A stretch of 64,000 nucleotides of DNA, taken from NCBI GenBank assembly GCA_032719365.1, contig CM064869.1, forward strand, positions 27,313,504-27,377,503. The letters run 5' to 3'. The translations under genes were made by a program, and so were the position numbers. The notes under the pieces are model-generated. The model did no database searches. It worked only from the letters and a program-made list of their open reading frames with translations, and was not told where the DNA came from. Positions 57,894-64,000 of the stretch are shown here, in pieces. The stretch comes from Prinsepia uniflora (Eukaryota > Streptophyta > Magnoliopsida > Rosales > Rosaceae). Each line of letters starts with the position of its first letter. Positions within the stretch are counted from its first letter, which is position 1.

Positions 57894-60786
57894 TGTAACA
57901 ACCCATCCCAAGTTCACGGAATTAATTAAGGACTAATTAAGGATTATCGAGACTAATTGGGAATTAGTTAAGGATTTTCGGACAATCGGCATAAAATGAC
58001 GATTTTTCCCTTGAAATGGGCAAAATGTTGACTTTTGCCCTGGGGGTCAAATGCATGAGTCCGTAGATAGGCGACACGTCAAATTTGGAAGTTGGACGGA
58101 AAAGTTATGGTTCACGAAAGAAAATGGCATTATTCATGCACACCGAGGAATTGTACAATTGGCTTATTTGGATTGGTTCAAATATCTGGGAGGACCAATT
58201 GATGCACTCATCTGATTGGCCCATTACCCCAAATATTTTGAGATCATGTATCTTCATCTTCTTTATTTCCCTCTAACCCGAAACCCACACAAACCCACCT
58301 CAAAACCATTTTCATCCTCTTCAGCTGAAACCATAGAGGGAGAGAAAGACTGAGGGTGAGTAAGAGACTGGAGATGGCGAGGAACAAGGCAGGGCCACCG
58401 TGGACGGCAGACGAAACCGCGAAACAAGGTAACCTGAAACCCATTTTAGATTTTGAATTTGGTTTCCAATTTTTGAACATTTGGGAAGGTTTCTAACGTC
58501 TGGGTTGTGCTCCTGGTGTCTGTACGAGGGTTTGAGGACCAAAACCAAAGGTGGAGGATGGCTAGACAGCCTTGGAAGGGAGGTGGAAGTTTGGTTGGGA
58601 AGATCGACCATGACATGTGAGGTTTTAGACATGTTTTTGTGTTTTTGAGGTTAGTGATAATTTTCTGGGCAAGAGACGATCACATAGGAACAAATGGGGT
58701 CGAAAATGGTGGTTGGGCGGCTAAGATGCGGCACGGGTCAGGTCACGATTTCGATTGACCCATTGTAGGGAACCAGGTCGACCCGGTTGGAGGTAGATGA
58801 TGATGACATCAGCAGGTGGCGTCATCATCTGTTAGAGGTGTAAGGCCACGTGGCCAATAGGGAGCTGCCATGTGGCAGTTGTCTAGTACAGTCAGCATTG
58901 ACATGTTAGACCACGTGGACCAATCGGGTGGTGCCATGTGGCAGGTTGTTAGAGGTGTTAGGGGACACGTGGCAGGACATATGGACTAATTAGGGGCTGA
59001 CACGTGGCACATGTCAAACTTGATAGGTGCCAAACCTATCAGGCTTATGTTAGTATGACGTCAGTCGTTGACTTTGACTGTTGATCGTGAGGTCAGCGTT
59101 GACTTTTACTGAAGTCAGTGTTGATTTTGACCAAAGTTGACCAAGAACTTTGACCGGTCCATAGGGGCCTGTGGGCACAAATTTCGAGGTAAGACCGGCC
59201 CCATAAAGGTTTTGACGTTCTGAATCTAATGATGGCGGTTTCAGGTCGATCGGGGATTGTTTGGTAGGTCAAATTGAGATTTTTAGCCTAGGGATGTGTG
59301 TCTAGGACACGTTGACATTTTCAGGAGTTTTTGGGGTTTTTTATTAGGAATTTTCTAGTTTGGTAGTGACCTTCGAGTGTGTTTTAGACATATCTGAGCG
59401 ACCCGGAGAGTTTGGATTAGCCCGGAGTGGCGTACGGCACAACTTGCAGACGTGCAACTTAGACAGTTTATGAGTTGACATTTGATTTCTAAATATGATG
59501 CATGCATAACTATTTTATATATTTTATGAACATGACTTGAGATGCCTTGAGTGCATATGGTTTATATATTTGATTGTGATGTTTTGGCATTCTTGTGGAA
59601 ATGTGTTCTTGCACGTATTTCAAGGTTTATATTTTATGATACCTTGGGCTTAGGCCGGGTTTTATACGTGCTTGTGTTTTCAAATGATTTAAACAATGAA
59701 ATGATTTCGGATTTGAAAATATGATAGGGCTTGAGGCCCAATTGATTTATGAGATATCGGGCTTGAAGTTAGTTTATGATATTGGGCTTGAGTCCCAGTT
59801 GTGATTTATGAAATGAGATACCAGGCTTGAGACCCTATTGAGATGATTTGGGGCTAAGTCCCTAAGAGATTTGGATTGGATTGGATTCGGGGAATCCTGA
59901 TTTTTTGGAAACGGTTTGTGAAAACTATAGGTCTGGCTGAGACCCTGTTGAAATGCTTTAGACTGGATTTGAGGTATAAATGGTTTGACAATGATTTTCA
60001 CTATTTTACTTATACCATCATTATGTGTGGATTGTCTCCCCCAAATGTCTCTTAGTATCATAGAGTAATCATGGTGCACTGGCTGGGGCTGGGAGTGGCC
60101 GCTCCGAGGAGAGGCTCAGGACTAGGAGTGCGAGTATTGCCTGAGAGAGGCCACGCCGATGAGGAGGGGATCAAGATCAGGATTGCTAGATATGGATATC
60201 ACCCAGGACAGTGTCCGGTGATATCACCCTGATACTAGTGGATCCTGAGGAGTACTCGGACTTGAGACCCCGAGTGGCACACATAGCCTAAGAGATCATG
60301 ACATTATTGATAAGACATCTGGGATGTCAATGATTGGTTGTATTGAATTTTACGAATTTGGGTAGAGATCCCACATGTTTTGGTTTTGGGCTGAGACCAT
60401 ATTGAGGAAATGATTTTGATTAATAAATGTTTTCACTGGGTTTTAAACTGAAAAGCCATATGGTTTGATTTAAAGAAAGTGATTGTTATAACTTGTTTTC
60501 ATATGCATGCATGCTTTTTAATGAAGAGTATAAATGTCTTTCGAGAAATGTGTTTTATAAACTGTTTATTTTCATCCACTCACAACTTTTACTATTTTAA
60601 TACCCTTCAGGTTGATCGCAGATGCGGGTTGTAGTAGAGACCGAGATATCACATGCCGCCACAGATCCTGGTGTACTCTAGAAGCCCCGAGAGGGTTTAG
60701 GTGTATCCCTAGTCTAGCACGGGGTGTCAGACGGGAGCATGTCACATCCCGTGTTAATCCAGGGAGGATTGGGATGGCTCGTGTCA
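57894..60786 (+). mobile_element. Solo LTR of the family, plus orientation, full length
   Basis: 2893 bp from TGTAACAACCCATCCC to GGATGGCTCGTGTCA with a perfect TTCTT duplication (57889-57893 and 60787-60791). Only 44 bp of tandem array separates it from the preceding LTR. TGAGTTGAC (59471-59479) and TCCACTCACA (60575-60584) are the arms; TATAAAT is at 60529-60535. The variable zone (59640-59940) has GGGCTTGAGGCCC-type palindromes. The 58800-59160 part has repeated CACGTGG and GTTGAC words. Confidence 0.93.
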
Positions 60787-61170
60787 TTCTTGGTGAGCCT
60801 GGCACTTTTTTTTGTTGGCCAACCCTTACTTTGGTCGGTCAACCCCTACCTTGGTCGACCTACCACCTTGATGCGACTTTTTCTCTTATCTCGTCAACGG
60901 ACCCTTGGTTGGCTAACCCTCACTTTGGTCGGCTAACCCCCACTTTGGTCGACCTACCACCTTGATGCGGCTTTTTTCCTCTTCCAGTCAACGGACCCTT
61001 AGTCGGCCAACCCTCACTTTGGAAAGCTCCCACCTTGGTTGCCCTACCACCTTGATGCGACCTCCCTCTTGTCTTGCCAAAGGATTTTTGGTCGACCATC
61101 AACCTCGCCTTGGTCACCCTACCATTTGACGCAAGGTCTATCCCTCATCCCATCAACGGACACTTGGTCA
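60787..61170. repeat. Fourth tandem sub-array of the Tat-like element
   Basis: Continues the array after the solo LTR but with a different unit of about 90-94 bp: CTACCACCTTGATGCG recurs near 60860, 60954 and 61044, with CGTCAACGGACCCTTGG and short CACTTTGGTCGGC units between. The 20-25 bp sub-motif TTGGTCGGC is shared with sub-array 3, which ties both sides of the inserted LTRs together. Confidence 0.8.
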
Positions 61171-61261
61171 TCCAAAAACATCAAAACACATAAGTATCAA
61201 CTTCTCACAAAACTTTATATATGAATCACATCACTGAAACATATATGCATTATCATGCTTT

Positions 61262-61384
61262 CATCATTGCCCATGGAACATGAGTGTCATGCATACAACA
61301 TCGTCTTTCGGCACATATGCAACATCATACTAACATCATTGCCCATGGCATATGAGCATCGTGCACACAATATCGCCTTTCAGC
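61262..61384. repeat. 72-bp tandem duplication interrupted by a MITE
   Basis: CATCATTGCCCATGG at 61262 and 61334 starts two 72-bp units. The second unit is cut at CTTTCAGC (61377-61384) by MITE copy C and resumes at 62424 with CTTTCAGCACATC. In unit 1 the same place reads TCTTTCGGCACAT. Confidence 0.75.
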
Positions 61385-62423
61385 CATGGATTGAAAAATC
61401 GTCACTATCGCCGATATATCGCCCAATATATCGGTGTTTCCAACCGGCGGCATATAAGAAAGGGGAAGAAATTGGCCGAAATTTCTACATGATTTCTTGT
61501 TTTGAGCCCATGGATCTCTTCCTGTGATCAAAATGATGAAGATGCACAATTAAATCGTGAAAATCGGACGTAAAACGAAGAAGATTGAGTCGGGTCTTAC
61601 CGTCGGGTCGGGAAACCCGGGTTGCAAACCCGACTGGAGGTAGGGGATAACTTCTATTGTTTATATTTATATGATTGGCATTAGTTAATTTAGAAACTCG
61701 CTGGCTAGCAGCATTGGTTGGGTTTTTGTTTCTCAGTTGGGGGGTCTCGAGTTGGACCCCCCTTAAGCCATAAGATATTTTGTTTTCCTTTTTTATCCAT
61801 TTGAATTCATTTCTTTTTTTCCTTTTTTATCCATTTGAATTCATTTCTTTTTTTCCTTTTTTATCCATTTGAATTCATTTTTTCCACTTTTCAACAAAGT
61901 TTGGGTTTTTTTCTTTTTCATTTTTTGTCTAATTTTAAATATATCAATTACTTCCAATTTTTAAATATATCAATTACTTCCAATTTTTAAACAAAATTTG
62001 ATCCTATTTTTTCATCTTTTTTTTTCCAATTTTAAATATATTTAAACTTATTTTATCATTTTTCTTATATTGAATTTTTGTATGTTTTTAATATATTAAC
62101 ATTCAATTATAGTAACTCACTTCAATTTATGTTTATATTTAAGATTTTATATTATTAGTCATCGTCAGAATCATATTACATCATATTATTTATCATATAT
62201 TTATTATATCAAAGTCACTTTATAATTTTTATTAGTCATATATAACCATTATTGGGTATTTAAGTTTTTCCCGAAATTTAATTCTAAATTTCCAACTTTT
62301 AGATCGAATTTCCGTCATTTTTATTGACCGTAAATGATATCGATATCGATACCGATATTTGGGGCGAGATATCCGTAAATTTGACGAGCGATATATCCTT
62401 CAATATCGATATTTCAATCCTTA
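61385..62423. mobile_element. Non-autonomous hAT-type DNA transposon, copy C, complete, reverse orientation
   Basis: 1039 bp with a perfect 8-bp duplication CTTTCAGC (61377-61384 and 62424-62431). Ends CATGGATTGAAAAATCG and, in reverse, TAAGGATTGAAATATCG. It is opposite to copies A and B and longer because of two internal expansions: a unit of about 34 bp with CCTTTTTTATCCATTTGAATTCA three times (61788-61885) and AATTTTTAAATATATCAATTACTTCC-like text twice (61932-61990). GATATCGATATCG and CGATATATCG clusters sit at the two ends as in copy B. Non-coding. Confidence 0.9.
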
Positions 62424-62431
62424 CTTTCAGC

Positions 62432-63433
62432 ACATCTTCACCATCATGCAGCATAATTTTATGTGCACATGCACTCATTCATAGGCTTCGATCGACAAAC
62501 ACTATCAGTAGCTACCGATCAGACGCATTACTCGACTACCTCTAGGAAGCATGCTCCGATCGGTAAATGCTATCCATAGCTACCAATCGGATCCATGATG
62601 TGGCTTAAACTAAGTATTAAAATAAATACAAAATAACACTCAACACTTAATGAAAGTATATGCAAATAAAACATTTTTTGTGTAGATGTAGTATTGGTAA
62701 ATATGGATTGTTCTCAATTGGGGAAATTCGGGAACATTAAATAATGGCTAGTGAAAAAGAATAATAAATAATCAAAGAATAAAATAATAAACGAATAAAA
62801 AATTAAAGATTTAAAAAAAATTAAAGAATTAAGAATTAAAGAATTAAAGAATTAGAAAATTAGAAAATTAAAGAATTAAATAGGGGGTTTTGGAAAGAGT
62901 TGTAGCCATTTTAACAAATTAAGAATTGAAATGGGAATGCTGATGCTAACTAGAATTTACAAACACTATATTAGTTTCATAGACAAAACCGACACTTTTA
63001 CGTAAGTAAATCCAAATTAACAATCACATTATTTAAAACTATTCATACTTTAACCTTTGTGCAATGAACTTTTTTTTAAACACAAATCTTATCAACACTC
63101 TAACATTTTGTACATATTGAATCAATCGCGAAATCTTATCTCAATCACTTCAATTACCAACATACGTTTTTCAATATTATAAATGCACCGACAGCGGTAG
63201 ATAATTACAATATAATTCACCTTTCGTTTTTGACTGAATGCGCCGACAGCGGGCAACATTAAATCTCTTCAATCATATTCTAAGTGCACCGACAGTGGCA
63301 GACACTTAGCGTTAGATTGAAATTTAAGCACTAAAACGTATGAAATAACTAAAATTCATGAAGTAAAACACATGGAGGTATTTAATACTTACAAATATTA
63401 GAAAGAAAATATCACACGTATATTGAATATAAG
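62432..63433. other. AT-rich sequence with minor repeats
   Basis: A diverged pair of about 39 bp units (CGATCG(A/G)(C/T)AAA..CTATC..TAGCTACC(G/A)ATC) lies at 62489-62523 and 62551-62590. Low-complexity AAAGAATT repeats are at about 62800-62880. No gene is seen. This may be the truncated end of the Tat-like element, but nothing proves it. Confidence 0.4.
63184..63304. repeat. Three spaced TGCACCGACAGYGG units
   Basis: TGCACCGACAGCGGTAG (63184), TGCGCCGACAGCGGGCA (63239) and TGCACCGACAGTGGCAG (63285) recur at 46-55 bp spacing, each in AT-rich sequence. Function unknown. Confidence 0.7.
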
Positions 63434-63944
63434 TGTGGAACCATAATCACCAGAAAGTTATGGGGCTGCCACGTGACCTATAACTCTTATAATGTCGATA
63501 TTACCCTTGGAATAGACGACAACGACATCACATGATCTCTGCATTAATTTAATATATTTATTGATCAAGTATATTAAATAATCAGATTAATGCCAATAAT
63601 AAATAATCTCTCCGTGAGTTATTTATTATTATTTATATAGTTAATAAAAGTGATTTCTCTCAGTAGAATCACCTATTAAATACTATCTTCTTCAACCAAT
63701 CAGAGTCTCCGGTGACTCTCAAGGCTTCACTATAAATATAGAGCCTCACTCCCTTTTAGAGGTAATTCAAAAACTCATACCGAAATTCTACTGGTTTATT
63801 TCTCTCGATTAAATTGATTTAGGCATCGGAGTGTTCTTAGTTGAAGTATCAGTCCGGATTCAACCTTAACCCTGTTTATTTCTTGTTATTGTGTCTAGGG
63901 ATTGAGAAGGAATTCTACAAGTCCGGACGATTTCTGCATCAACA
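63434..63944 (+). repeat. 5' LTR of a further retrotransposon, running into the window edge
   Basis: A CACTATAAATATAGAGCC TATA region (near 63729) is followed by CTACTGG..TTTATTTCTCTCG, CATCGGAGTG and a terminal CTGCATCAACA at 63944. Directly after it comes ACTGGTGCTTTTATTGAGAG, a primer-site-like sequence seen after LTRs of this style. The start is uncertain: TGTGGAACC at 63434 or TGTCGATATT at 63495. Internal sequence and partner LTR lie beyond 64000. Confidence 0.6.
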
Positions 63945-64000
63945 ACTGGTGCTTTTATTGAGAGCCGAATTGAGAAATACTCAATGCATGCTCTCCATCT

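Noticed and set aside
1..64000. CRISPR arrays, rRNA genes and tRNA genes
   Set aside because: The spaced repeats found are LTR minisatellites or array units without CRISPR structure, and I found no rRNA or cloverleaf tRNA sequence; the tRNA-like words are retrotransposon primer-binding sites.

Overview
The window is nuclear DNA of a flowering plant, most likely a eudicot. The evidence is intron-split plant genes, AT-rich spacers, and plant-type LTR retrotransposons of the Athila and Tat lineages and of a Ty3/gypsy family primed by initiator tRNA-Met. I cannot name the species. Roughly two thirds of the 64 kb is transposon-derived. Only two host genes are supported: an AT-hook nuclear protein gene (about 26.2-30.3 kb, plus strand) and a gene for an Ataxin-2-like SM-domain/PAM2 protein (46.25-52.85 kb, minus strand, 12 coding exons).

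Layout. 1-24.67 kb is a nest of insertions five levels deep. A minus-strand Ty3/gypsy element (3' LTR at 1-234 and 21192-21765, internal remnant, 5' LTR 22220-24666) was hit by a hAT-type non-autonomous DNA transposon. That was hit by a complete but coding-dead Athila retrotransposon (1122-21157, target duplication TATAT). The Athila then received two solo LTRs of the same gypsy LTR family (3383-5737 and 6068-12053), and the second of these received a further solo LTR (8462-11543). 24.7-26.2 kb is AT-rich spacer. The AT-hook gene follows, then a decayed hAT transposase (31.7-32.4 kb, minus). 32.5-41.8 kb is a second minus-strand gypsy element of the same LTR family, itself interrupted by two plus-strand LTRs. 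41.8-43.3 kb holds a decayed gypsy gag and LTR-like segment that looks Tat-like. The Ataxin-2-like gene has a second hAT-type MITE about 340 bp upstream of its ATG. From 54.4 kb a short LTR with a Tat-like primer-binding site leads straight into three kinds of tandem array (54.98-61.17 kb) broken by two more gypsy LTRs. A third hAT-type MITE lies at 61.4-62.4 kb. The 5' LTR of another retrotransposon ends at 63944 and runs out of the window.

What stands out. Eleven LTRs or LTR parts of one 2.4-3.1 kb family share a fixed architecture. An 11-bp inverted repeat (TGTGAGTGGAC ... GTCCACTCACA) brackets a copy-specific zone of 0.7-1.3 kb. Within it, several copies carry series of short palindromes whose two arms change together (GAGT/ACTC, GGGT/ACCC, GGGC/GCCC, TTTGAC/GTCAAA, TTTCACG/CGTGAAA). 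The right-hand arm sits 45-50 bp downstream of a TATAAAT box in all three copies where I measured it. This is the best candidate for something undescribed here. The Ataxin-2-like gene carries one extra base in a homopolymer directly after its PAM2 motif, which breaks an otherwise fully consistent exon chain.

Limits. Everything was read by eye, without alignment or database search. LTR ages, percent identities and family names at species level were not computed.
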